Source: Myxococcus eversor (lineage in GTDB: Bacteria > Myxococcota > Myxococcia > Myxococcales > Myxococcaceae). Taken from it: a stretch of 64,000 bases of DNA. The notes under the pieces were generated by a model. That model saw only the letters and a list, made by a program, of their open reading frames with translations. It did no database searches and was not told the DNA's origin. The translations under genes and the position numbers were made by a program. The stretch is from positions 124,001 to 188,000 of the forward strand of contig NZ_JAAIXY010000021.1 in the NCBI RefSeq assembly GCF_010894455.1, in the 5' to 3' direction. Each line of letters opens with the position of its first letter. Position 1 is the first letter of the stretch. Shown here one piece after another: positions 16,259-24,820 of this stretch.

Positions 16259-17848
16259 ATGCGTCGAGCCCTGGTCGGTCTCGCTGTGTTCCTTGTCGGT
16301 TGTGCGACAACCGCCCGGCCCCCGGAGGACGCGGTGGCGCAGGCACCGGCTCCACCTCCCGCGTCCCCCGCACCGGAGGCACCCCGCTACGAGCACATCT
16401 TCATGTTGCCCGTGGAGAAGGCCCTGGCCGAGGCCACGAAGCTCATGACGGAGAAGGGCTGGGTGCTCAAGCCGCTCGAGGACCCGAAGTATCTGCTGAC
16501 CGAGTGGCGGACCGCGCAGATGGGCAACAGCTCCTGGGGCTGGCAGAGCGACGGTGACGCCACGCGATATCTGGTGGCCGGCGAGCTGCTCTCCGAGCGC
16601 GCCTCCGTCATCCGCATCTTCCGCATGAAGCGCGTGTCCTTCGGCAACGACGTCGAAATCAAGCCCGAGGCCTCGGGGGAATTGAACTCGCGCTTCATGT
16701 TGATGGAGCGCTTCGAGCAGAGCTTCGTGAGGCGAGGCGCCCCCGTGGAGCTGGCCCAGCGCGAGCGGGACAACGCGCCTTGGATGGAGATGGACGGCGC
16801 CGTCCAGGGCACCCGTGACTTGGAGTTGGAGCAGGCCCTCACCCTGCGCCTGGAGTCACGCCCCTCGCTGGAGACGCTCACCGGCTCGCTGCGCCTCACG
16901 CGCGATGACTCCTTCGCCAGGGACCCGACCTTCTATCTCAAGCGCTGGAAGCAGGAGGTGCAGGAGCCCTGCGAACGGAAGGTCCAGGGCTTCCAGGCGA
17001 TGCTGAAGCCGGGGCTGACGTTGCTCATCGGCGAGCAGCTCGGCACGCGTGAGATTCCCACCACCGTGGGAGACCTGGCGTGTGAGGCCGCGCGGACGGG
17101 ACACGGCGTCACGCTGGCGCTCGCCATTCCGGAGAAGGAGCAGGAGCGCATCAACACCTATCTCTCCAGCGCCGGGAAGCCCGCGGACCAGGATGCGCTG
17201 CTGCAGGGAAACTTCTGGCGCAAGCTGCAGCAGGACGGCCGAGGCAGCCGCGCGGTGATGGACCTCATCGACCGGGCCCGCGCGCTGCGTGCCGCTGGCC
17301 GCGCTGTCTCCGTGGTGGCCATGGACACGGACATGAATCATGGGAAGGCACGCGATGCCCACATGGCTCGCAAGGTGTTGAACCCGCGCGCCTCGCGGCC
17401 GAAGGACGTGTTCCTGGTGCTCGCCGGCAATGCGCATACGCGCCTGGGTGACGCGGACTGGAGCGACGACTTCGTCCCCATGTCGAAGCACCTGCTCCAG
17501 AACACCCGGGACTTGAAGGTCCTGGAGGTGGGCTACGCGCAGGGCCGGCGGTGGGGCTGTGATTTGGAGCAGGATGGGGAGATGATTTGCGACGTCATGG
17601 GCCTCACCCCCGGTCCCCAGGTCGCGATTCCGGCCGGGACTCCGCCTGGAATCCGCATGCTCCCTTCACTGGACGACGAAGGGTTCCACGGGTTCCTGGA
17701 CGTGGGCGTGCTGTCCGTCTCCCTGCCCGCCATCGCCCTGCGCGGGCACGAGCCGCCGGAGGCCACGGAGTCCGCGCCCGCCATCGCTCCAGCGAACCAG
17801 GTGCCCTCCACGGAGACGCCCAAACCGGTCCCGGTGGAGGGAGGTTGA
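16259..17848 (+). CDS. Lipoprotein with a ChaN/EreA/Tiki-like C-terminal domain
   Basis: 529 residues; MRRALVGLAVFLVGC is a lipoprotein signal, followed by a Pro/Ala linker. Residues about 45-160 form a small alpha/beta domain. The C-terminal 290 residues carry LLIGEQLGTREIP (the GExxGT-like metal motif), DTDMN in mid-domain and VLAGNAHTRLG (the GNxH-type motif), which together suggest the ChaN / erythromycin-esterase / TraB-Tiki superfamily. Several of these are putative hydrolases or haem/iron binders, so activity is left open. It overlaps the next gene by four bases (TTGA), so a DNA methylase is co-translated with a surface lipoprotein, which is odd. Confidence 0.75.
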   Translation: MRRALVGLAVFLVGCATTARPPEDAVAQAPAPPPASPAPEAPRYEHIFMLPVEKALAEATKLMTEKGWVLKPLEDPKYLLTEWRTAQMGNSSWGWQSDGDATRYLVAGELLSERASVIRIFRMKRVSFGNDVEIKPEASGELNSRFMLMERFEQSFVRRGAPVELAQRERDNAPWMEMDGAVQGTRDLELEQALTLRLESRPSLETLTGSLRLTRDDSFARDPTFYLKRWKQEVQEPCERKVQGFQAMLKPGLTLLIGEQLGTREIPTTVGDLACEAARTGHGVTLALAIPEKEQERINTYLSSAGKPADQDALLQGNFWRKLQQDGRGSRAVMDLIDRARALRAAGRAVSVVAMDTDMNHGKARDAHMARKVLNPRASRPKDVFLVLAGNAHTRLGDADWSDDFVPMSKHLLQNTRDLKVLEVGYAQGRRWGCDLEQDGEMICDVMGLTPGPQVAIPAGTPPGIRMLPSLDDEGFHGFLDVGVLSVSLPAIALRGHEPPEATESAPAIAPANQVPSTETPKPVPVEGG

Positions 17849-18876
17849 CCAGCATCGAGAACTTCCCGGCGACCCGATATCAGGGGAGCAAGTTCAAGGT
17901 CCTGGGCTGGCTCTGGGAGCAGCTCCGGCCGCTGGAGTTCGACTCCGTGGTCGACCTCTTCGGCGGCACGGGCTCGGTCTCCTATCTCTTCAAGGTGCAC
18001 GGCAAGCAGGTCCACTACAACGACTGCCTCCGCTCCAATCACCTCATCGGCAAGGCGCTCATCGAGAACCCCTCGACGCGCCTGGCGCCCGAAGACGTGG
18101 TGTCACTCCTCGTTCGACGGAAGCGGACCTACGAGGACTTCATCGCGAGGACCTTCGGCGGCATCTACTACCCGGACGAGGAGAACCAGCTCCTCGACGT
18201 CGTGGCGCAGAACCTGGCGGAGCTGACGGAGGACTACCGGCAAGCGCTCGCGTACCACGCGGTGTTCCAGGCCTGCATCGCGAAGCGCCCGTACAACCTC
18301 TTCCACCGCGCCAACCTCTACATGCGCGAGGCGACCGTCGAGCGCTCCTTCGGCAACAAGGCGACATGGGACAGGCCCTTCGCGGACCACGTGGCGAAGC
18401 AAGCCGCTGTCGCGAGCGACGCCGTCTTCGACAACGGCCGGGCGAACCTCGCGACGTGTGCGGACGCGGCGCTCCTCGAAGGCAGGGCGGACCTGGCGTA
18501 CCTCGACCCGCCCTATGTTTCAGCCAAGGGCGTCGGCGTGGACTATCTGGGCTTCTATCACTTCCTGGAGGGGCTGACGGAGTACAGGGATTGGCCGAAG
18601 CGGTTCGATGACCGCTACAAACACAAACCCTACCGTCGCGTGGAGACGCCGTGGACGCAGCCAGCGCGCATCGCCTCCGCCTTCGAGGCGGTGTTCGAGC
18701 GATGGAAGGACAGCATCCTCGTCGTGTCCTATCGCTCGGATGGCGTGCCTTCCATCGAGGAGCTGAAGCGACTGCTCCAGCGCCACAAGCGGCGCGTCAC
18801 GGTGAGAGAGCGCGACTACCAGTACGCGCTCTCCACGAACCAGACGAGCCGCGAGGTGCTGCTCATCGCCGAGTAG
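17845..18876 (+). CDS. DNA adenine N6-methyltransferase, D12 (Dam-like) class
   Basis: The TTG start at 17845 overlaps the upstream stop (TTGA) and follows GGAGGGAGG; the N-terminus LTSIENFPATRYQGSK then carries the family's RYxGSK. 343 residues. SAM-binding motif I is VVDLFGGTGSVS (about 34-45) and catalytic motif IV is DPPY (about 222) in LAYLDPPYVSAKG. The order (motif I before DPPY with a helical target-recognition region between) fits the alpha/D12 class. No restriction enzyme is adjacent, so it is likely an orphan methylase or part of a dispersed system. The target sequence is unknown. Confidence 0.9.
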   Translation: MTSIENFPATRYQGSKFKVLGWLWEQLRPLEFDSVVDLFGGTGSVSYLFKVHGKQVHYNDCLRSNHLIGKALIENPSTRLAPEDVVSLLVRRKRTYEDFIARTFGGIYYPDEENQLLDVVAQNLAELTEDYRQALAYHAVFQACIAKRPYNLFHRANLYMREATVERSFGNKATWDRPFADHVAKQAAVASDAVFDNGRANLATCADAALLEGRADLAYLDPPYVSAKGVGVDYLGFYHFLEGLTEYRDWPKRFDDRYKHKPYRRVETPWTQPARIASAFEAVFERWKDSILVVSYRSDGVPSIEELKRLLQRHKRRVTVRERDYQYALSTNQTSREVLLIAE

Positions 18877-18888
18877 GTCGCGCGTGCC

Positions 18889-19572
18889 TCACGCCACCAC
18901 GGAGGCGCGTGCGCGCTTGAGGGCCCGAGCCGCCACGTCGAGGAACTCGTTGCTCGCCTCGGCGAGGTCCACCGCGCGGGCGTCCACCCAACCCTGCAAG
19001 GAGTTGTAGCCCATCACCGCGGGGATGGCGACGAGCAGCCCGAAGGCGGTGGTGACCAGCGCCTCGGAGATGCCCGCGGAGATGGTGCCCAGGCCGCTCG
19101 TCCCTGTCGCGCCCATCTGCTCGAACGAGGAGACGATGCCCATCGTCGTACCGAGCAGTCCGATGAAGGGAGCGGTGGAGGCCACGGTGGCCAGATGGCC
19201 CAGGCCGCGCTTGAGGCTCTGCACCTCGCGCTGCGCCTGACGCTCCAGGCTGCGTGCCACCGACTCCATGACCTCGTCGCGGCTGTCGTCCGAGGAGATG
19301 CGGTAGGCCGTCAGCCCCGCGCGGATGGTCCGGCCCAGGTAGCCCACGTCCGCGCCTGGCTTGCCCTGGGAGGCGGAGTCGAAGTCACCCTTCGCGAGCA
19401 GGGTGCCCATCTCCGAGGCGAACTTGCGGGAGTGTCGACGGGACGCACGAAAGACCAATGCGCGCTCGGCGACGATGATGAGGGACAGCACCGACATGAC
19501 GCCCATCGCGATGACGATGAGCCTCGCGAAGAGGCCCATGTGGGCCCACAGACCTGGGAGGGTGAATTGCAT
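18889..19572 (-). CDS. MotA/TolQ/ExbB proton-channel family protein
   Basis: 227 residues with three transmembrane helices: near 10-35 (LFARLIVIAMGVMSVLSLII), near 125-150 and near 165-185. The conserved core LATVASTAPFIGLLGTTMGI (including the T-x-P and GLLGT turns) and GISEALVTTAFGLLVAIPAV are diagnostic. Such proteins pair with an ExbD/TolR partner and an energised TonB or TolA. No partner gene is adjacent, so either it works with subunits encoded elsewhere or its partner has been lost. The ATG at 19572 is chosen because no alternative start exists close upstream; the purine-rich site (GAGGAGGCG) is rather distant. Confidence 0.9.
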   Translation of the reverse strand: MQFTLPGLWAHMGLFARLIVIAMGVMSVLSLIIVAERALVFRASRRHSRKFASEMGTLLAKGDFDSASQGKPGADVGYLGRTIRAGLTAYRISSDDSRDEVMESVARSLERQAQREVQSLKRGLGHLATVASTAPFIGLLGTTMGIVSSFEQMGATGTSGLGTISAGISEALVTTAFGLLVAIPAVMGYNSLQGWVDARAVDLAEASNEFLDVAARALKRARASVVA

Positions 19573-19789
19573 GGCGATTGGGAGACGCGCCTCCTCGCGC
19601 GTGGGGCCACGAAGGCCCCGGGGGATGACAACGGGTGGGAGCACCCGACCGCCAAGGTACGCAGGCCCCCGCGCCCGACGGCGTGTCCGCCTCCATGAGA
19701 CTGTCATTGTTCAGTCATGGGAAGCGAGAGGACTCGAGCCTCCGGAACCCTGGCCTGCGGCGAGGACTCCGGGGGCTCCGGTTCATGGC

Positions 19790-20332
19790 TCAGGAGTAGT
19801 CGGGCACTCCGACATCACCGCCCTGGAGAACGGAGAGGAGCGCGGGTGCGCTGAAGTCACCCAGGTAGCCCCGGCCGTTGATGAAGAAGCCCGGGGTGCC
19901 GCTGACTCCGCTGCGCACGCCACCCATGAAGTCCCGGCGGATGCGTTCGAGGAAGCGGTGCTCGGAGAGGTCCCTGGCGAAGCGCCCCATGTCGAGGTCC
20001 AACGTCCGCGCGTAGGCCAGCAGGGACTCGGCGTCGAGCGCCTCCTGATTCTCGTAGAGCAGGCGGTGCATCTCCCAGAACCTGCCTTGGGCGTCCGCGG
20101 CCTCGGCGGCCTCGGCGGCCTGCATCGCGAAGGGATGCGCCTCGGTGAGGGGGAAGTGACGGAAGACGTAGCGCAGTTGGTCGCCCATCGCGGCCAGCAC
20201 CTTGTTCACCTCCCAGTAGGCCGCTCCGCAGTAGGGGCACTCGAAGTCGCCGTACTCCACGAACGTCAGTCGTGCCGTTGGCGGGCCGATGAGGTGGTCC
20301 TGGGAACCCACGGGAATGCGCAGCCTGCTCAT
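19790..20332 (-). CDS. DsbA-family thioredoxin-fold protein (cytoplasmic type)
   Basis: 180 residues. The redox motif is CPYC in VEYGDFECPYCGAAYWEV and the cis-Pro loop is SGTPGFFINGRGY. It lacks a signal peptide, unlike classical DsbA, and resembles the DsbA-like domain found fused to NhaA antiporters and the FrnE-type cytosolic oxidoreductases. Its ATG overlaps the peroxiredoxin stop (ATGA), so the two are made together. A role in thiol repair, or as reductant or partner for the peroxiredoxin, is inferred. Confidence 0.9.
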   Translation of the reverse strand: MSRLRIPVGSQDHLIGPPTARLTFVEYGDFECPYCGAAYWEVNKVLAAMGDQLRYVFRHFPLTEAHPFAMQAAEAAEAADAQGRFWEMHRLLYENQEALDAESLLAYARTLDLDMGRFARDLSEHRFLERIRRDFMGGVRSGVSGTPGFFINGRGYLGDFSAPALLSVLQGGDVGVPDYS

Positions 20333-20868
20333 GGACTCGCCTCCTGCTGGGACTGTCCTCCGGCCGCCTCGGAGCTGAACGTTCCGGTGAGGCGCTCCAG
20401 CGCATCCAGCACTCCGTCCGCGCCGGGGTTGACCTCCATGGGCGAGACGTAGCTCCAGAAAATCTTCCCTTCGGGGTCGATGACGAAGAGGGCACGCTCG
20501 CAGACGCCGTCGTCTTCCCGGTAGACGTGGTAGGCGCGCGACAGCGCTCCCTTGGGATGGAAGTCCGAGGCCAGCATCATGTGGAGCCCGCGCTCACGAG
20601 CGAAGGCCTGGTGGCACCACACGCCGTCGCAGGAGACGCCCACCACCTTCGCGCCCAGGCGCTCGAACTCCGGCAGCAGCTCGTTGAAGAGCGACAGCTC
20701 GTCGCTGCAGACGGGGCTCCAGTCGGCTGGGTAGAACACCAGCACCAGCGGAGCGCCGCGGAACTGCTCGAGAGAGAGCCTCTGGTCCGGAGACACCGGA
20801 GCGTCGATGGGTGGCGCGGGCGTGCCGGGGGGCAAGGGCGCGTCGGGCTGCTTGACGGAACGAGCCAT
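20329..20868 (-). CDS. Peroxiredoxin / redoxin-domain protein (AhpC-TSA fold)
   Basis: 179 residues from the ATG at 20868, which has GGAGG five bases upstream; an in-frame ATG 15 bases earlier is less well placed. The peroxidatic Cys lies in FYPADWSPVCSDELSLFNEL (the P-x-x-x-T/S-x-x-C pattern), with a second pair of Cys in VGVSCDGVWCHQAF as possible resolving residues. The end (FVIDPEGKIFWSYVSP) fits the 2-Cys AhpC/TSA fold. It should reduce hydrogen or organic peroxides using thiols. It is the first gene of a two-gene unit with a DsbA-family partner. Confidence 0.88.
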   Translation of the reverse strand: MARSVKQPDAPLPPGTPAPPIDAPVSPDQRLSLEQFRGAPLVLVFYPADWSPVCSDELSLFNELLPEFERLGAKVVGVSCDGVWCHQAFARERGLHMMLASDFHPKGALSRAYHVYREDDGVCERALFVIDPEGKIFWSYVSPMEVNPGADGVLDALERLTGTFSSEAAGGQSQQEASP

Positions 20869-21033
20869 GGAATCCTCCTCCAATGAACCTGGGACTCAGG
20901 CTCGTGAAAGGCACCATGGACTGGGATTCGGGCCTACGAGCGACGCATCGCCCGGCGATGGCGAAACCGACAGGGCTCCGTGTGAGCCCAGCCACGCCTC
21001 CCGTCGTGCGCCCGTGAGGTGTAGGGTGCGCGG

Positions 21034-21966
21034 GTGTTGCTCAACGATGGCTATGTGTACCGCGAGAAGCTCGGGAGCCGACCGGGCAGCAGCGCGCTCG
21101 CCCACATGACGGACAAGTATCGCCACTCCTCGGAGGAGGAATGGCGAGCGCGCTTCGCTCGGGGCGAGGTGCGACTCGATGACCTCGTCGCCGATGGCTC
21201 GGAGCCGCTGAAGCCCGGGCAGTTGCTGTGCTGGCACCGCCCACCGTGGGAGGAGGCGGATACGCCTCAGTCCTTCGACCTCGTGTTCGAGGACGCGGAG
21301 CTGGTCGTCGTGGTGAAGCCAAGCGGCCTGCCGACCCTGCCCTCGGGAGGCTTCCTCAAGAACACCCTGCTCTCCTTCGTCCAGGCACGCTGGCCCGAGG
21401 CCGTCCCCATGCATCGCCTGGGACGCGCGACGTCGGGCCTGGTGCTCTTCACCCGCACCCGCGACGCCGCCGCGCGCCTGGCGAGCGACTGGCGCGAGGG
21501 CCGCGTCCACAAGCGTTACCGCGCGCTATCCCAGGGACTCGCCGCCCAGGATGAATACGACATCCGCGCGCCCATCGGACTGGTACCCCATCCGTTGCTG
21601 GGCGAGGTGCATGGCGCCAGTGCGCGCGGAAAGCCCTCACACAGCACAGCCCGGGTGCTGGAGCGACGCGCCGAGCACACCCTCTTCGAGGTGGACATCC
21701 ACACGGGGCGCTCCGAGCAGATTCGCATCCACCTGGCCTTCATCGGCCACCCACTCGTGGGAGACCCGCTCTTCGCAGTGGGAGGCCTGCCTCTGGCCGA
21801 GAACCCCGGCCTGCCCGGAGACGGCGGGTACCTGCTGCACGCGGAGTCGCTCGCCTTCCAGCACCCTCGCTCGGGCGAGCACCTCCAGCTTCGCGCCCCG
21901 CTCCCGCCCGAACTCCGCGGCCAGGACTCGCGTGCGGCCAGTCCGCGTCAGGCGCCGGTGGTCTGA
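21034..21966 (+). CDS. RluA-family RNA pseudouridine synthase-like protein with variant catalytic motif
   Basis: 310 residues, GTG start. The fold is clear: an N-terminal S4-like region (RARFARGEVRLDDLVADG), LVVVVKPSGLPTLPSGG, the motif region MHRLGRATSGLVLFTRTRD, then HSTARVLE, FEVDIHTGRSEQIRIHLAFIGHPLVGDPLF and a C-terminal LLHAESLAFQHP. RluA enzymes have HRLDRxTSG with an essential Asp that attacks uridine C6; here that position is Gly (HRLGRATSG). All other landmarks are kept. It is either a specialised subfamily or a non-catalytic relative. The 3' end overlaps the next gene by 19 bases on the opposite strand. Confidence 0.85.
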   Translation: MLLNDGYVYREKLGSRPGSSALAHMTDKYRHSSEEEWRARFARGEVRLDDLVADGSEPLKPGQLLCWHRPPWEEADTPQSFDLVFEDAELVVVVKPSGLPTLPSGGFLKNTLLSFVQARWPEAVPMHRLGRATSGLVLFTRTRDAAARLASDWREGRVHKRYRALSQGLAAQDEYDIRAPIGLVPHPLLGEVHGASARGKPSHSTARVLERRAEHTLFEVDIHTGRSEQIRIHLAFIGHPLVGDPLFAVGGLPLAENPGLPGDGGYLLHAESLAFQHPRSGEHLQLRAPLPPELRGQDSRAASPRQAPVV

Positions 21967-22700
21967 CCCAACTCCAGGTCCGAGAGCCGCCACAGGCCCA
22001 TGTGGCGGCCCTTGTGCGGGTCCTCCACCAGATGCAGGGGCTCCGGGAAGTTGAACGGCGCCAGCCTCAGATTCACGGGCCTCCACATGCCGGTGACGAT
22101 GTCCTCGTTCTGGCTCAGTCCCACGTGGGTCGTCGCGAGCAGGTGCTCGGTGCCGCTGCGTCGGAGGTTCGTCAGCGCCCGGAAGATGTTCCGGTACGAC
22201 AGGTGGATGAACAAATCCCTCACCATGACCACGTCCACCTTCGGCAGGTCATCCTGGATGAGGTCTCGGACCATGAACTGGCGGCGCTCGTTGCCATGCT
22301 GCTGCTGATTGAGCGCGATGAGGTCCGGGACGATGTCCGCGCCGATGTACTGGTCCAGGTCCAGCTCCACGTGCTTCATCCAGTTGAAGTCGCCACAGGG
22401 AACGTCCAGCATCGTCCGCGCACGCGCCTTGCGGAGCACCTCGGGCAGCTCCCGGCGGATGGACTCCGTCGCCTTCAGCGTCGAGCCCGGCCCCGAACGC
22501 GACTCCGAGTCCAGCCAGAAGTTGTGGTGGTAGATGCGCGAGAACCAGAACCGCCGATACTTCTGCTCCAGCGCGCCGAGCTGAGGAACATGCTCGTTGA
22601 GCCGCGCCTTCGCCGTCGACACGGCCTCGTTCACATACGACTTCATCGCGGACCACACCACGGCGCGCTGAGGGTTCTTGGGCGAGGAAGAGGAGTCCAT
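21948..22700 (-). CDS. SAM-dependent class I methyltransferase
   Basis: 250 residues from the ATG at 22700 (MDSSSSPKNPQRAVVW). Motif I is MLDVPCGDFNWMKHV, followed by YIGADIVPDLIALN and VVMVRDLFIHLSYRNIFRAL. The DVPCGDFNWM variety occurs in proteins annotated as glycan- or peptide-modifying methyltransferases in other phyla; no substrate is claimed. There is no clear purine-rich site before the ATG. It converges on the RluA-like gene. Confidence 0.82.
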   Translation of the reverse strand: MDSSSSPKNPQRAVVWSAMKSYVNEAVSTAKARLNEHVPQLGALEQKYRRFWFSRIYHHNFWLDSESRSGPGSTLKATESIRRELPEVLRKARARTMLDVPCGDFNWMKHVELDLDQYIGADIVPDLIALNQQQHGNERRQFMVRDLIQDDLPKVDVVMVRDLFIHLSYRNIFRALTNLRRSGTEHLLATTHVGLSQNEDIVTGMWRPVNLRLAPFNFPEPLHLVEDPHKGRHMGLWRLSDLELGQTTGA

Positions 22701-22875
22701 GGCGAGGGGGGCCTTTCGGTGACGCGGCGAGCGGCATCGGATGTCTGGGTCGCGAGTCGGGCGACACACAGTACACCGGATTCCACACTCCGTGTCACAT
22801 CGAGCCTGGCTCCTGGGAGCGAAACAACCCGGGGACAGGCGGGTACAAGACCTGCCCCCGGTGATGACCGACCGC

Positions 22876-23625
22876 TCAGTCCTGGACCCAGCGGAACGTC
22901 ACGCGGTCTCCGCCGGTGAGCATCGACGAGAGGTTGGAGAGCTCGTACACGTCGGTATGGGTGCCGAAGATGCCCTTCGACTTGCTGAAGACAAACTTGG
23001 TCCCCGAAGCCAGCATGACGCTCGACCACTCCGAGTTGGTGTCGCAGTTGGAGGTCGACGGCGACGGCCAGTTGCACCAGCTGCTGCCAGACTCGTTCCA
23101 GACCTTCCAGGGCTGGCCGCTGCTGATGAGCGTCACCTGCTTCCACCGGCTGATGCCCGACGCGGACTGGAGGCGGAACTCGACGACGTCCGAGGCCGCG
23201 ACGCTGTGGTCGATGGTCACGTCGATGAGGTCACCATCCGGCAACTCGACACGCTCGGTGAACGGGAAGAGCGCCTTGTCGCAGGTGAAGCAGGTGTGCG
23301 TGAAGTCCCCAGGAGACGTGCAGCCGCTGGTCGCGTACTCCCCGGAGTACAAGCCGTCGGACGCGCAGAACGAACACGTGTGGGCGTAGACGGTGGTCGC
23401 ACACGAATAGCGATAGACGACCTCCGTCGCCGAGAAGTCCGACCAGGAGATGGCCGTCGCGGCCATGGCGGAGACATTCCCACCGGACTCCTCCTGCGAG
23501 GGCTCGGGCCGGGTGGCCTCCGTCGGGGCTCCAGGAGCTTGTCCATCGTCCAGGGGGCCGCATCCAGCACCCCCTACGAGGCCAAGGCCCAGCACGGTCG
23601 AGACAAGCCATTTCCGCATCTGCAT
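22876..23625 (-). CDS. Cys-rich lipoprotein of unknown function
   Basis: 249 residues. MQMRKWLVSTVLGLGLVGGAGC is a lipoprotein signal, with ATGs at 23625 and 23619 both usable. The mature protein is beta-rich with many Trp and paired Cys (HTCSFCASDG, HTCFTCDKAL, WCNWP, NCDTNSEW), suggesting a disulfide-bonded surface domain. The C-terminal half (SVMLASGTKFVFSKSKGIFG) is not recognised. It has its own promoter region. Confidence 0.72.
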   Translation of the reverse strand: MQMRKWLVSTVLGLGLVGGAGCGPLDDGQAPGAPTEATRPEPSQEESGGNVSAMAATAISWSDFSATEVVYRYSCATTVYAHTCSFCASDGLYSGEYATSGCTSPGDFTHTCFTCDKALFPFTERVELPDGDLIDVTIDHSVAASDVVEFRLQSASGISRWKQVTLISSGQPWKVWNESGSSWCNWPSPSTSNCDTNSEWSSVMLASGTKFVFSKSKGIFGTHTDVYELSNLSSMLTGGDRVTFRWVQD

Positions 23626-23943
23626 GGTGAGTTTTCTCTCGGGTGACGCCCAAGGCGGGCGCGACGCATCGGGCTGCGCAAGCGACGAAGGTTCACGTTG
23701 AAAGACACGGCAGCCGCCAGGCTCCCGCCACCACCAGTACGTCGGTCGTGGCGAGAACCTCGGTCCGCAAGGGATACGTACTTCCACGGAATGCTGGCTG
23801 CGGGCGGTGACGCTTTTCCGGAATGAGCAGCGAAATCGGCTCCCACCCACGCGGCTCTTGACAGCACGACCCGGGTCTCCTCCTGGGTCGTGCCAGCCAT
23901 TCCCCCCACACCGTCAGGCGAGCCAGGCGCGGGGACGCTCGCG
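23626..23943. other. Gap between two lipoprotein genes
   Basis: These 318 bases separate two minus-strand lipoprotein genes. They are less GC-rich than the neighbouring genes, as expected for a promoter region. No hairpin with a T-run and no convincing open frame was found. Confidence 0.45.
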
Positions 23944-24456
23944 TCAGGGCGCCGGGACACCGACGACGGTGCCGCTCGTCAGGATGGCGCCGCCGGACTT
24001 CGCCGTGCGGATGCTGAACACATACGAGCTGTTCGCCTGAATCCACGGGGCATTCTCGCAGTGCTGCCCGGCGTTGCTCTCCTTCGTGAAGAGCTGCTCG
24101 GGCGCGCCATTCGCGCTGACCTTGATCCACACCGGATACCGGAGCCCCGAGGTCCTCCAGCAGATGCGCGACGTCGCCAGCCCGCCCGCTGGCACGCTGA
24201 CCGTCTGGGGCGTCCCCCAGACCGCGGCCGTGGCCGGAGTGGGCGAGCAGGACACCGCGTTGGGACAATTGCCGAAACACGCGGTGCTGCAGGCAAAGCC
24301 CGTCTGGGTGTAGCCAGGCGGGCACAGGGGCCCGCAGGAGATGAGCTCGGACTCCGCTGTCTCCAGTGGGGGCTCGGCATCATCGACAGTGCCGCTCCCG
24401 CAGGCAGAGAGGAGCGCTGCCAGGAAGCTCGCGACAAGGAGGCGTCTGTTTTTCAT
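23944..24456 (-). CDS. Small Cys-rich lipoprotein
   Basis: 170 residues from the ATG at 24456 (GAGG eight bases upstream). Lipobox in MKNRRLLVASFLAALLSAC. After an acidic linker there is a Cys-rich segment (SCGPLCPPGYTQTGFACST and ACFGNCPNAVSC) and then a beta-domain ending VFSIRTAKSGGAILTSGTVV. The pattern CGPxCPxGYxxTxxxCxxxC resembles short Cys-rich modules common in myxobacterial surface lipoproteins. Function unknown. Confidence 0.75.
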   Translation of the reverse strand: MKNRRLLVASFLAALLSACGSGTVDDAEPPLETAESELISCGPLCPPGYTQTGFACSTACFGNCPNAVSCSPTPATAAVWGTPQTVSVPAGGLATSRICWRTSGLRYPVWIKVSANGAPEQLFTKESNAGQHCENAPWIQANSSYVFSIRTAKSGGAILTSGTVVGVPAP

Positions 24457-24530
24457 GGGTGGGTCCTCATGCTGTTCGTGTCCGGCAAGGACATCGAATG
24501 CCGTGCGGTAGGGTGAGGGGCCCCGCGTTT

Positions 24531-24749
24531 GTGAATCAGCCCGCACCGGGCCTCACCCGTGACACCGCCATCGACTGGGGCGTGCCCGCCACCCAGGTGG
24601 GCGTGTTCCTCGACACGCTCGCGAGCCACGTCCCCATGAAGCGCCCGGGTGTCCCTCGCGACATGGCCGACGCCGCGTACTTCCTGGCGACGTGCGCCTA
24701 CGCCACCGGCATGGTGCTCGACATCGACGGTGGCTGGACGGCCGTCTGA
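24531..24749 (+). pseudogene. C-terminal relic of a short-chain dehydrogenase/reductase
   Basis: The frame from 24531 (VNQPAPGLTRDTAID) to the stop at 24749 reads like the last quarter of a classical SDR. It shows the VNxxxPGxTxT segment after the missing catalytic Tyr-Lys, then VPMKRPGVPRDMADAAYFLA and the closing ATGMVLDIDGGWTAV (usual form Y-x-TGxxLxVDGG). The Rossmann nucleotide-binding part and the active site are absent upstream, where the lipoprotein gene begins on the other strand. It is therefore a deletion remnant rather than a working enzyme. Confidence 0.75.
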
Positions 24750-24820
24750 GCGCGGGCCCCGACTCCGGCACACCGGGTCCGGCGTGCCCCGTTCGACGGG
24801 GGCATGGTAGACAGAGGGGC

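Noticed and set aside
17845..18876. Restriction-modification system around the D12 methylase
   Set aside because: Neighbouring genes are a lipoprotein and an ExbB-like channel; no endonuclease domain is present within several kilobases.
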